Source of the DNA: CAYSCS01 sp964429695
GTDB taxonomy: Bacteria > Acidobacteriota > Aminicenantia > Aminicenantales > Aminicenantaceae
Assembly (NCBI GenBank): GCA_964429695.1
Contig: CAYSCS010000021.1
Span: forward strand, 24,483-88,482
Reading direction: 5' to 3'
Length of the DNA: 64,000 bases
This document shows, in pieces, positions 35,810-43,880 of this stretch (positions are counted from its first letter, which is position 1; every line of letters starts with the position of its first letter). Under the pieces are notes generated by a model, which saw only the letters and a program-made list of their open reading frames with translations, did no database searches and was not told the origin of the DNA. The position numbers were made by a program, and so were the translations under genes.

Positions 35810-36987
35810 TTTTTCCTCTCCTCAAGATATTGAGTATAAAGGGGAGACATCTTCCTTAGCCTCTCCACTATGGGAGGGAAGATATCAAGAAGATAATTTA
35901 TATCTTCTTTGCTTGTTTCTTCAAGAAGGCTAAAAACAACCGAACCCTGTGCAGTGGCATGGTCGAATCCCATGGCAAGAAGAACATGGGAGGCCTTTAA
36001 CGCTTTTGATGTGCAAGCCGAACCGCTGGATGCCGACACTCCCTGCATATCCAGGTTGAGGAGCATCGCCTCTCCCTCGATAAACTCCACACAGAAACTC
36101 GCATGATGGGGAAGTCTGAGTTCAGGATGTCCAGTGAGTTGCACATGTTCTACCCTTCGAGGTAGCTCTCTGATGAGTAAATCCCTCAAAAACTTTGCTT
36201 TTTCTTCTCTCCCCCTGAGCTCCCTTAGGGCTATTTCTGCTGCCTGGCCCAAACCTACAATCCCGGCCACATTCTCTGTCCCTGCTCTTCTTCCTTTCTC
36301 CTGAATCCCCCCATCAATGAGGGGGAGAATTCTTGTTCCTTTTCTCAAATAAAGGGCTCCGCTCCCCTGAGGTCCGTAGAATTGATTTCCCGAAAGGCTT
36401 AGGGCATCAACACCAAGCTCTTCCACATCTACAGGAATGTTCCCCACCGCATCCACAGCATCTGTATGAAAAATTATTCCTTTGCTTCTGCAGATTTTTG
36501 AAATCTCAGAGATGGGTTCTATCGTCCCTACTTCACCGTTGGCAAGCATGATCGAGACCAGTATGGTCTTGGAATTGATTGCCTTATTCACATCTGAAGG
36601 GTCAACCAGCCCCCATTTATCTACAGGAACCAGAGTAGCATCGAAACCAAGATTCTCAAGAAACTTGAGTGAATGAAGTACAGAGAAGTGTTCGATGGCA
36701 GAAACCACGATGTGATTACCTTTGGTGCGATGAGCGAGGGCAATTCCTTTCAGGGCAAAATTATTTGACTCAGAGCCGCTTGAAGTAAAATAGACCTCCT
36801 CTTCCTTTGCCTTGATCAAACGAGCCACTTTTTCTCTCGCCTCTTCTATTGCTTCCAGAGCTTGCTGTCCCACAGAGTGAAGGCTCTGTGGATTCCCGAA
36901 GTTCTCCCTGAGGTAGGGAAGCATCGCCTCCACTACCTCGGGATGGACTGGTGTCGCTGCGATGTGGTCGAGATATACCCTTCTCAT
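35806..36987 (-). CDS. IscS/NifS-like protein lacking the PLP-binding lysine
   Basis: Full-length (393 residues) homologue of cysteine desulfurase, with EHFSVL, the PLP-ring Asp (HTDAVDAVG, Asp176) and the catalytic-loop Cys325 in SSGSACTS. However, the segment that normally reads SGHK has SGNQ (Asn201-Gln202), so the Lys that binds PLP is absent. The usual Gln at position 179 is Asp, and the substrate-carboxylate Arg in SIRFSL is Val351 (GSVVFSL). Desulfurase activity by the normal mechanism is therefore unlikely. Archaeoglobus fulgidus IscS, which has Asp at the lysine position, is a known parallel and supplies a Cys ligand to a cluster on IscU. A similar scaffold role here is inferred. Coupled to iscU by ATGA overlap. 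Confidence 0.85.
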   Translation of the reverse strand: MRRVYLDHIAATPVHPEVVEAMLPYLRENFGNPQSLHSVGQQALEAIEEAREKVARLIKAKEEEVYFTSSGSESNNFALKGIALAHRTKGNHIVVSAIEHFSVLHSLKFLENLGFDATLVPVDKWGLVDPSDVNKAINSKTILVSIMLANGEVGTIEPISEISKICRSKGIIFHTDAVDAVGNIPVDVEELGVDALSLSGNQFYGPQGSGALYLRKGTRILPLIDGGIQEKGRRAGTENVAGIVGLGQAAEIALRELRGREEKAKFLRDLLIRELPRRVEHVQLTGHPELRLPHHASFCVEFIEGEAMLLNLDMQGVSASSGSACTSKALKASHVLLAMGFDHATAQGSVVFSLLEETSKEDINYLLDIFPPIVERLRKMSPLYTQYLEERKK

Positions 36988-37024
36988 TTTAGCCCATCCA
37001 TGTTCTACATCAATCGCACTTCTT

Positions 37025-37243
37025 TTAAATTGCTATGACTTCCTTGATTTCTGGAATTTCCTTCTTCAGAAACCTTTCGATTCCCATCTTCAGGGTTATC
37101 TGGGACATCGGGCATCCTCCACAGGCTCCAGTGAGCTTAACTCTGACTACTCCTTCCTTAACATCCACAAACTCCACATTCCCTCCATCTACAGCAAGGG
37201 AAGCTCGAATCTTCTCGAGCGCCTTTTCTATTTTTTCTCTCAT
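37025..37243 (-). CDS. NifU C-terminal-domain (Nfu) protein
   Basis: A 72-residue Nfu domain alone. The TGACGGCPMSQITLKMGIER segment contains the CxxC that carries a [4Fe-4S] or [2Fe-2S] cluster between dimer halves. Nfu proteins deliver clusters to target enzymes. It stands between the 2-oxoacid:ferredoxin oxidoreductase beta gene (42 bases upstream) and the IscS-like gene (37 bases downstream), so it probably supplies Fe-S enzymes encoded in the same run. The size is typical of free-standing bacterial Nfu proteins. Confidence 0.92.
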   Translation of the reverse strand: MREKIEKALEKIRASLAVDGGNVEFVDVKEGVVRVKLTGACGGCPMSQITLKMGIERFLKKEIPEIKEVIAI

Positions 37244-37285
37244 AAGAATTCCTCCCTAAATTAAATTTTTTTTATTATCACTCTA

Positions 37286-38146
37286 TCATTTAAATTTTTC
37301 CATTATTTTCTTTAATTTCTGTGTTTCAGGGTGCAAATCCTGAAATGCAAGTGAAGTGCGCGACCTTGGTAAGACTAACTCTTCAAAGCTAGGCTTTTCT
37401 TCCTCGTAGATAAGACCCACCGCAATCTTTTCTTCTCTTGTCATCGCTTTCCAGGCCTTCGTTCTATCTCTTGAATCATGTTGGTTCTCTTCTTCCAGAA
37501 CAAAAATATTCTCCCTCAACCAATCATAGGTATTTATTTTATTTTGTGTCACACACGGGCTCAAGACTTCCACAAGGGCAAATCCTCTATGTTTCAATCC
37601 CTTGCGGATCAATTCGGAGAGCCCTCTCACATTCCCCGAAAAACCCCTAGCGACAAATGTTGCTCCTGAAGCAAAAGCCAGAAGTGGACCATTGAGGGGA
37701 TTCTCCTGGCATCCATAAGGAGTAGAAATGGAGATAAAACCTCTTAGGCTTGTGGGAGAAGTCTGCCCTTGAGTGAGAGCATAGATGTGGTTGTTAGCGA
37801 CGATGTAGGTAATGTCAATATTACGACGTGAAGAATGAATCAAATGGGAAATACCGATGGAATAGGCATCGCCATCGCCACTCACTCCCACTACCTTGAG
37901 CTCAGGGTTCGAAAGTTTAATTCCTGTTGCCACAGGAAGCACGCGTCCGTGGAGACCATGAAACCCATAGGATTTAAAATAGCTGTTGAATCTCCCATGA
38001 CACCCGATGCCCGTGACAATGACAAGCCTTTCCGGCTCAATTGCGAGAGAGGAGACGGCTCTTTTGAAAGCAGTGAAGAGGCCATAAAGACCGCATCCCT
38101 TACACCAGGTTGGCTGTTCTAATTGGTATTCCGCAAGCTCTCTCAT
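37286..38146 (-). CDS. 2-oxoacid:ferredoxin oxidoreductase, beta subunit
   Basis: Thiamine-diphosphate subunit of 286 residues. PTWCKGCGLYGLF (about 11-23) holds conserved cluster or structural cysteines, TGIGCHGRF and HGRVLPVATGIKLSNPE follow, and the TPP/Mg motif is GDGDAYSIGISHLIHSSRRN with the later NNHIYALTQGQ. These match KorB/PorB-type beta subunits. The open frame extends 26 codons upstream, but ATG 38146 overlaps the alpha stop by ATGA and gives the family start (MRELAEYQLEQP). Substrate (2-oxoglutarate, pyruvate or a branched 2-oxoacid) cannot be fixed from sequence; no separate ferredoxin-like delta subunit is encoded nearby. Confidence 0.92.
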   Translation of the reverse strand: MRELAEYQLEQPTWCKGCGLYGLFTAFKRAVSSLAIEPERLVIVTGIGCHGRFNSYFKSYGFHGLHGRVLPVATGIKLSNPELKVVGVSGDGDAYSIGISHLIHSSRRNIDITYIVANNHIYALTQGQTSPTSLRGFISISTPYGCQENPLNGPLLAFASGATFVARGFSGNVRGLSELIRKGLKHRGFALVEVLSPCVTQNKINTYDWLRENIFVLEEENQHDSRDRTKAWKAMTREEKIAVGLIYEEEKPSFEELVLPRSRTSLAFQDLHPETQKLKKIMEKFK

Positions 38147-39873
38147 CCCAAAACCTTCTCTATTTCTGAGTAAACCTCTCCAGGAGTGAAAGCCTGTCCC
38201 GAATACTTGAGAATCTTCCTCCATTGGAACTTATTCCGTATTTGGCTGGAGATTAAGGAACTCAATTGTCCTTGATAATTATTTTCCACGACGAAAACCT
38301 TCTTACATCCTTTCAAAAAATCCTCTGTTTCCTTAGAGGGAAAGGGCCAAAGGGTTCTCAAATGCATGTGCCTTGTTTTTATTCCTTTTTTCTCGAGCCT
38401 TATCCTTGCTTCTTCAAGGGGACCGAAGGTTGAGCCAAAGCCTATGAGCCCCATCTCTGCTTCTCTTTCTCCTTCGAACCTCGGGGGAATAAGGTCTTTA
38501 TGAACAGAATCTAGTTTTCTCATCCTCTTTTCCACCATCATGGTTCTATTTTGCGGATCTTCATTCCGATATCCCTTCTCATCATGCTCATTGCTTTCCA
38601 CCATATGAATCCCTCTTTTCAGAGAAGGCACGACACGTGGGGAAATCCCATCCTTACTCATTTCGTATCTTTTATATTCTCCACTTAACAGGTCCTCCTC
38701 AGAGAGAAGCTTTCCTCTTTCAATCTTGACTTCTGAAAAATCGAACTCAGGCACTGTCCTCAAGTTCTGAGCATAATCCTGCTCGGTGAGAATTATGACC
38801 GGACACTGATACTTTTCTGCCAGATTAAAGGCTCTGTAAGTCAGCTCGAAGCATTCCTCCAAAGTTGAGGGAGAGAGAATGAGGCGAGGGAAATCTCCGT
38901 GTCCTCCGTATACCCATTGATTCAGGTCTCCCTGTTCGGTCTTTGTGGGTATTCCAGTACTCGGTCCTACTCTCTGGACTGCAGCGATGACGATAGGGAT
39001 CTCCGCCATTCCCGAAAGGCTGTATCCTTCCATCATCAAAGATGCACCTGGCCCAGAAGTGGAAGTCATGGCTCTAACTCCCGCATAGGAAGCACCAAGG
39101 GCCATGTTCAGGGCTGCAAGTTCATCTTCTGCCTGAATTACAAGACCATTAAATTCTGGAAAATAGATGGCAAGAAACTGCCAGATTTCAGATGCAGGAC
39201 AGATTGGATAGGCAGCAAAAAATCTGCAACCTCCAGCCAGCGCTCCCAGGGCGATTGCTTCGTTGCCTGAAATGAGGAGCCTGCCCTGGTCCTTCCTCCT
39301 TTCCAGAGGGAATCTCTCTTCCTCACCGATTCGTCTTTCTGCTTCTTCACAGCCTAATTTTAAAGCCATTATATTCTTCGTGACTTCTTCCTCTCTTTTG
39401 AGGAATTTCTTCATCATTTCCTCTATCCAAGAGAAATCAAGGGCAAGGATAGGGCACAGAGCCCCCAGGGCAATCATGTTTTTGAAGATTTCATTTCCAA
39501 ATCTTTCGTGAGCAAGCTTTCGCAGGGGAAAAGGATGAAACGTCTTCTCCCCCTTCTCAAAAGGAGAAAGTTTCAAGGCATCTTCTTCATCACAGAGAAT
39601 TATTCCACCCTCCTTCACTTCCTCAAGGTGTCTACCAACTGCTTCACAATCGAAACCAAGGAGGACGTCAACGGCGTCTCCCCTTCCGTATATTCTTTCC
39701 CAGCTTGCTCTTACCGTATAGTTTGTAGCTTCCCCCCTTATATTTGAAGGAAAATCCCTGTAAGTCGAGACTTCCCATCCGTTCCTTTTAAGAATCCTCG
39801 CCAGCATATTTCCTGTAAACAGAGCCCCATCTCCTGCCTTTCCGGCTATTTTTAAGGAAATGTCTCTAATCAT
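38143..39873 (-). CDS. 2-oxoacid:ferredoxin oxidoreductase, fused gamma-alpha subunit
   Basis: A 576-residue subunit joining the gamma domain (about 1-185, beginning KIAGKAGDGALFTGNMLARI) to the alpha/pyrimidine-binding domain (about 200-575, with LISGNEAIALGALAGGCRFF, YPICPASEIWQFLA and AEDELAALNMALGASYAGVR). TSTSGPGASLMMEGYSLSGM is the hallmark of KorA-type proteins. With the beta subunit it decarboxylates a 2-oxoacid to an acyl-CoA while reducing ferredoxin, or the reverse. It is the first gene after a sigma-54-type promoter at 39925-39940, and it uses AAGGATG as ribosome-binding site. Confidence 0.92.
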   Translation of the reverse strand: MIRDISLKIAGKAGDGALFTGNMLARILKRNGWEVSTYRDFPSNIRGEATNYTVRASWERIYGRGDAVDVLLGFDCEAVGRHLEEVKEGGIILCDEEDALKLSPFEKGEKTFHPFPLRKLAHERFGNEIFKNMIALGALCPILALDFSWIEEMMKKFLKREEEVTKNIMALKLGCEEAERRIGEEERFPLERRKDQGRLLISGNEAIALGALAGGCRFFAAYPICPASEIWQFLAIYFPEFNGLVIQAEDELAALNMALGASYAGVRAMTSTSGPGASLMMEGYSLSGMAEIPIVIAAVQRVGPSTGIPTKTEQGDLNQWVYGGHGDFPRLILSPSTLEECFELTYRAFNLAEKYQCPVIILTEQDYAQNLRTVPEFDFSEVKIERGKLLSEEDLLSGEYKRYEMSKDGISPRVVPSLKRGIHMVESNEHDEKGYRNEDPQNRTMMVEKRMRKLDSVHKDLIPPRFEGEREAEMGLIGFGSTFGPLEEARIRLEKKGIKTRHMHLRTLWPFPSKETEDFLKGCKKVFVVENNYQGQLSSLISSQIRNKFQWRKILKYSGQAFTPGEVYSEIEKVLG

Positions 39874-39924
39874 CTTGACATCCTTTTTATTCTCAGTTTA
39901 ATCTTTCTCACAATTTAAACTTAG

Positions 39925-39940
39925 TGCAATATTTATGCCA
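39925..39940 (-). promoter_or_regulatory. sigma-54-type (-24/-12) promoter
   Basis: On the minus strand TGGCATAAATATTGCA matches the -24/-12 consensus, with exact GG-N10-GC spacing. It lies about 53 bases before the ATG of the oxidoreductase alpha gene; the predicted start near 39914 leaves a 40-base leader. A sigma-54 activator gene ends 85 bases further upstream, which supports the assignment. Confidence 0.75.
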
Positions 39941-40040
39941 GAATAAACTTATTTTTCTTAAGGGGAAAAATGAAATTTTATTCTCGCTACTTTTCTTTTT
40001 CTTGAAAAAACAGGAAAATTTAACGAAATATCGGTGGAGG

Positions 40041-42098
40041 CTAAAGAGAAAAGAACTCCCCCTTTGGTCTTACTCTCTTTATTCCCAGCTTATTCATCCG
40101 GCTCTGGAGGGTGGAAGGCTTCAATCCAAGCAATGAAGCTGCACCCTTTGGACCGTAGATAACACCCTTTGTCTTCTTCAGCACCTCAAGAATGTATCTC
40201 TTTTCATATTCTTGAAGAGATAAAATCTCTGTTCTCTCTAGAGAAGGTGGATATGTAGCGAAATAGGCTACAGGAACTTCAAGTTCATCTCCTCTTGAAA
40301 TGATGAGGCTGTGCTCGATTATGTTCTGCAATTCTCTAACATTTCCCGGCCAGGGATATTCCATGAACAGATTCAGAATTTCCTCTCTTATTTTCTTAAC
40401 TCTTTTCCCTAGCTTTCTTCCGTAAACTTCCAGGAAATATGCAGTTAGAAGGGGGATATCCTCTTTCCTTTCCCTGAGGGGAGGAATTTCAAGGGGAAAG
40501 ACATTTAGTCTGAAATAGAGATCCTGACGGAATTTTTTTTCTTTGACGAGCTGAGCTAAATCCCTGTTGGTTGCAGCCAGCACCCGAACATCGACTTTTA
40601 TGGTCTTTGAGCTCCCCACCCTCTCAAACTCCCCATCCTGAAGGACTCGAAGGAGCATGGCTTGAGTTTCAAGCGGCAAGTCTCCAATTTCATCCAGGAA
40701 GATGGTCGCCTTATCTGCATATTCAAAGCGACCTATTCTCCTCTGGATGGCACCCGTGAAAGCACCTTTCTCGTGTCCGAAAAGCTCAGAAGTTATCAAC
40801 CCCTCTGAAAGAGCCGCACAGTTAACCTTAACTAAAATCCTGTCTTTTCTTTGACTCAATTCGTGGATATAGCGAGCCACCAACTCCTTTCCCGTGCCTG
40901 TCTCTCCTTTGATGAGCACGGTTGTATCAGTGGGAGCAACCTGTTGAATAGCCCTTTTAACCCTCTGGATTGCCTCGCTCTTGCCAATCATCTCTTCGAA
41001 GGGATATTCAGATTTAAGCTCATCTTTGAGGAGTAAGGTTTCCTGATAATACCTGTTCTTCAGGGATTCAGTCTTTGCCTTGTTCAATCTCTCTTCTTCC
41101 AACCTGATTCTGTCCGTGACATCAAGAAAAGTCCCCCGATATCCAGTAATGTTTCCTCTCTGGTCCTTCTGGGAAGTAAGGGAAAATTCTAAATATTGCC
41201 TTTCCCTTCCCATCCCAAAAGAGAGGGTATAACCTCTCACCGTTCCTTTTGAATCAACCTGCTCTATGAACTCTTCCCATTGCTCCTTCTCCACATTGAG
41301 CTCGCTGATTTTAATCTCTTGCTCAAGGAGTGACTGCGGCGATGAATAGCCGAGTAACATTGCACCCTGTTTGTTAATCTGGATGATTGTTCCCTTAGTA
41401 TCCAGCTCTATTATTCCGATTGAAGCCGAGTCAAAGAGGTCCATCAATTTCTGCTTTGACTCATTCAATTCCGTGTAAAGCTGGGAGTTATGGATGGCAA
41501 TCCCAATCTGGATTGATAGCTTTTCTAGGAACTGAACCTTTCTGAGCGGAAAAAGGTTCTTTCTTTCGTCTGAAAGATAAAGCTCGGCAATTGTACCTCC
41601 CCTTAACTTGATGGGTATTATGGCTAAAGATTCATATCCCCTTTGTGAACAAACTCCTCTTAGCGTATTCGTAGCGAGCTGAGGATATTTAAGGTTTATT
41701 TCTTTCATCAGCTTTTTCATCGAGTTGGTGAAGAAGGAACCGTATTCAGAAATGAAAGGTAAGCTCTTATCTACGTCTCCTCTAGCAACATAACCACAGA
41801 GGCAATCTCTAAGCGAAATCCAGTGTTCTGTGCTTAAAAACTCTTCGTCAAGACCGAGATGGGAGAAAAAGGGGATGTTTCCGCCTGAGTCGATGATTCT
41901 TATGGCAAGATGGCTGCAGGAGGTAACTTCCCTGAGCAGAGAAAGAATATCTTCCAGGGTCTCTTTGAGGTCTGCTAATTGAGTTATCTTCTCTGAGATG
42001 AGAGAATAGAATTCGAACTTCCTTTCCGAATCATAGAAGAGTTCATCCAAGGTTGATGAGGGGATTTTTTCTCCTTCTTCCTTCATAAGCTTTGGCAC
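40041..42098 (-). CDS. sigma-54-dependent transcriptional activator (GAF-PAS-AAA-Fis)
   Basis: A 685-residue regulator without a receiver domain. A GAF sensor (about 25-195) and a PAS domain (about 205-330) precede the AAA+ core. The core has Walker A GETGTGKE, an intact sigma-54-contacting loop EKGAFTGA, Walker B TIFLDEIGDLP, and GNVRELQNIIEHS. A Fis-type helix-turn-helix (ILEVLKKTKGVIYGPKGAAS...) ends the protein. The ligand is unknown; GAF plus PAS suggests a small molecule or redox/haem cue. The start may be GTG 42098 or ATG 42086, and neither has a good ribosome-binding site. It lies immediately upstream of, and in the same direction as, the sigma-54 promoter it most likely controls. Confidence 0.9.
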   Translation of the reverse strand: MPKLMKEEGEKIPSSTLDELFYDSERKFEFYSLISEKITQLADLKETLEDILSLLREVTSCSHLAIRIIDSGGNIPFFSHLGLDEEFLSTEHWISLRDCLCGYVARGDVDKSLPFISEYGSFFTNSMKKLMKEINLKYPQLATNTLRGVCSQRGYESLAIIPIKLRGGTIAELYLSDERKNLFPLRKVQFLEKLSIQIGIAIHNSQLYTELNESKQKLMDLFDSASIGIIELDTKGTIIQINKQGAMLLGYSSPQSLLEQEIKISELNVEKEQWEEFIEQVDSKGTVRGYTLSFGMGRERQYLEFSLTSQKDQRGNITGYRGTFLDVTDRIRLEEERLNKAKTESLKNRYYQETLLLKDELKSEYPFEEMIGKSEAIQRVKRAIQQVAPTDTTVLIKGETGTGKELVARYIHELSQRKDRILVKVNCAALSEGLITSELFGHEKGAFTGAIQRRIGRFEYADKATIFLDEIGDLPLETQAMLLRVLQDGEFERVGSSKTIKVDVRVLAATNRDLAQLVKEKKFRQDLYFRLNVFPLEIPPLRERKEDIPLLTAYFLEVYGRKLGKRVKKIREEILNLFMEYPWPGNVRELQNIIEHSLIISRGDELEVPVAYFATYPPSLERTEILSLQEYEKRYILEVLKKTKGVIYGPKGAASLLGLKPSTLQSRMNKLGIKRVRPKGEFFSL

Positions 42099-42109
42099 AC
42101 GGTTATCTT

Positions 42110-42126
42110 CTTTTCAAGCTGAAAAG
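42110..42126. promoter_or_regulatory. perfect 7-base palindrome before the sigma-54 activator
   Basis: CTTTTCA-AGC-TGAAAAG is a perfect inverted repeat with a three-base centre, 12 bases upstream of the GTG start. It could be an autoregulatory operator or a leader hairpin. No second copy was noticed near the sigma-54 promoter. Confidence 0.35.
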
Positions 42127-42189
42127 ATGGAAAATCCTTCTTAAAAGAGAGTTTTTCTCTTGAGGTAAGTTTAATCTCAGGAATTTCTC

Positions 42190-42402
42190 TTAGCCAGATT
42201 TCTTCATGGGTTTATCACAACAGACGAAAACATGTTCCTCGGCGCAACCGCATTCCTTATCTACTACAATCCGAACACCGCAAACCTGACACTCATAGGC
42301 AAGAGCTTTCTTAGTCTTTCCTGAAACCCCCTTCTTAGGAGCGACTTTTGCTTTTTTGGGAGAGCTCTTTGTTTTCTTTTTTTCTTCTTTTTTCGCCGGC
42401 AT
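42190..42402 (-). CDS. Lys-rich protein with desulforedoxin-like metal site
   Basis: A 70-residue protein. Residues 1-33 are almost entirely Lys, Ala, Pro and Ser (KKEEKKKTKSSPKKAKVAPK), like the basic tails of histone H1-like proteins. Residues 35-70 contain YECQVCG, CGC and VCCDKPMKK, the C-x2-C...C-C pattern of desulforedoxin and the N-terminal domain of desulfoferrodoxin. ATG 42402 is preceded by a strong GGGAGG. It is expected to bind iron or zinc, with the tail free to bind nucleic acid or an acidic partner. It lies 68 bases downstream of purA. The family is not recognised with certainty. Confidence 0.75.
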   Translation of the reverse strand: MPAKKEEKKKTKSSPKKAKVAPKKGVSGKTKKALAYECQVCGVRIVVDKECGCAEEHVFVCCDKPMKKSG

Positions 42403-42470
42403 TTGATACCTCCCTTTCCTCTTGATTTTCTCTACTTTACCTATATGTTTACCATTGATACTCGATTAAG

Positions 42471-43799
42471 TCAATAACCAATTCCTTCTCTTATTTTCTC
42501 CAGGTTGACTATTTCTGCCAGTTCCTTCTCGAGGAAAATCGTGTTCTTTCTCTCCATTCCCGTCGAGATTATCACTACTTTAGCTTCAACATGCTCCTCA
42601 ATTATCTTGATGTAGTCTTTGAAGGCAGGAGGGAGGTCAGAAAAATCCGAGACATTTTTGAGGGGTTTTTTCCATCCCTTTATTTTCTTGTATTGTGGAA
42701 TTACCTTTTCTAAGACCCATACTTCTGTGGGGAAAACTCCCAGTTTCTCTCCCTTGTATTTGTAACCCAGACAGATTTCTATTTCCTCCAGCTCATCGAG
42801 GACATCTGGTTTTGTCAGGGCAATTTTTTTGATTCCGTTCAGGCGACAGGAATAAGCCACCGCCAGGGCATCAAACCAGCCGCAGCGCCGCGGTCTTCCT
42901 GTAGTTGCTCCGAATTCGTTTCCTCTCTCAAGAAGCCATCTCCCCTTTTCTTCAAAAATTTCTGTGGGAAAGGGACCTCCCCCTACCCGTGTGGAATAGG
43001 CTTTGGTCACTCCCAGCACTCCTCCAATCTTATCAGGACTTATGCCTAGCCCCGTACAGACTCCACCTGCAGAAGAGTTTGAAGAGGTGACGAAAGGATA
43101 AGTGCCGTGGTCAACGTCAAGGAGAGTCCCTTGGGCTCCTTCGAAAAGGATATTCTTCCCCTTTTTCATCATCTCATCCAGAAGGAGGGAAACATCCTCG
43201 ATGTATCTTCCTAACTGAAGAGCATACTTTCTGTATTCCTCTAAGATTTCTCTGGGATTAAGGGGAGGGAGATTATGTGAGACAAGGTATTCGTTTTTCT
43301 CTTCGACATTCTGTCTTATTTTTTCTTCGAGTACCTCCAAATCGAGTAAATCTCCTGCCCTGAGGCCCCTCCGCCCGGCCTTGTCTTCGTAGGCGGGACC
43401 TATGCCTCGAGATGTGGTGCCAATCTTCTTCTCTCCCCTTTTCATCTCGCTTATCTTCTCAACCAAAGGATGATAGGGGAGGATGAGATGCGCCTTTCTG
43501 CTTATGACTATGTTCTTATCCACTCGGACTCCATAACTCCTTAAAATCTGGACTTCATCCAGGAAGGCTTTTGGGTCAACCACCACTCCATTCCCTATGA
43601 CACATAATTTTCCACGATGAAGAATACCTGTGGGGATCAGGTGGAGGACAATCTTTTTTCCCTTGAGGCAGACAGTATGTCCGGCATTGTGACCTCCCTG
43701 ATAACGGGCTACTACATCGAAAGAAGGGGCAAGAAAATCGACAATCTTACCCTTCCCTTCATCTCCCCATTGAGTGCCAACGACAAGCAGATTTCCCAT
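42471..43799 (-). CDS. purA: adenylosuccinate synthetase
   Basis: GTP-dependent synthetase of 442 residues that converts IMP to adenylosuccinate, the AMP branch of purine synthesis. Seen: GTQWGDEGKGKIVDFL (P-loop and catalytic Asp, residues 7-22), GGHNAGHTV (catalytic His), the IMP site GTTSRGIGPAYEDKAGRRGLRA, FEGAQGTLLDVDHGTYPFVTSSN, and GATTGRPRRCGWFD near 300. Length is normal. It is separate from the purBSQL operon (26 kb away, opposite strand). Confidence 0.97.
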   Translation of the reverse strand: MGNLLVVGTQWGDEGKGKIVDFLAPSFDVVARYQGGHNAGHTVCLKGKKIVLHLIPTGILHRGKLCVIGNGVVVDPKAFLDEVQILRSYGVRVDKNIVISRKAHLILPYHPLVEKISEMKRGEKKIGTTSRGIGPAYEDKAGRRGLRAGDLLDLEVLEEKIRQNVEEKNEYLVSHNLPPLNPREILEEYRKYALQLGRYIEDVSLLLDEMMKKGKNILFEGAQGTLLDVDHGTYPFVTSSNSSAGGVCTGLGISPDKIGGVLGVTKAYSTRVGGGPFPTEIFEEKGRWLLERGNEFGATTGRPRRCGWFDALAVAYSCRLNGIKKIALTKPDVLDELEEIEICLGYKYKGEKLGVFPTEVWVLEKVIPQYKKIKGWKKPLKNVSDFSDLPPAFKDYIKIIEEHVEAKVVIISTGMERKNTIFLEKELAEIVNLEKIREGIGY

Positions 43800-43880
43800 C
43801 GAAAATCCTCACTGAAAAAATTAGATTCACTCTCTTGGAATGTATTTATCAAAAAATTCTATCAGAAATCCAAGGCTCGT

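Noticed and set aside
42092..42105. TGGCACACGGTTAT as a sigma-54 promoter on the plus strand
   Set aside because: Lacks the TTGC -12 element and points away from the activator into its neighbour's coding strand.
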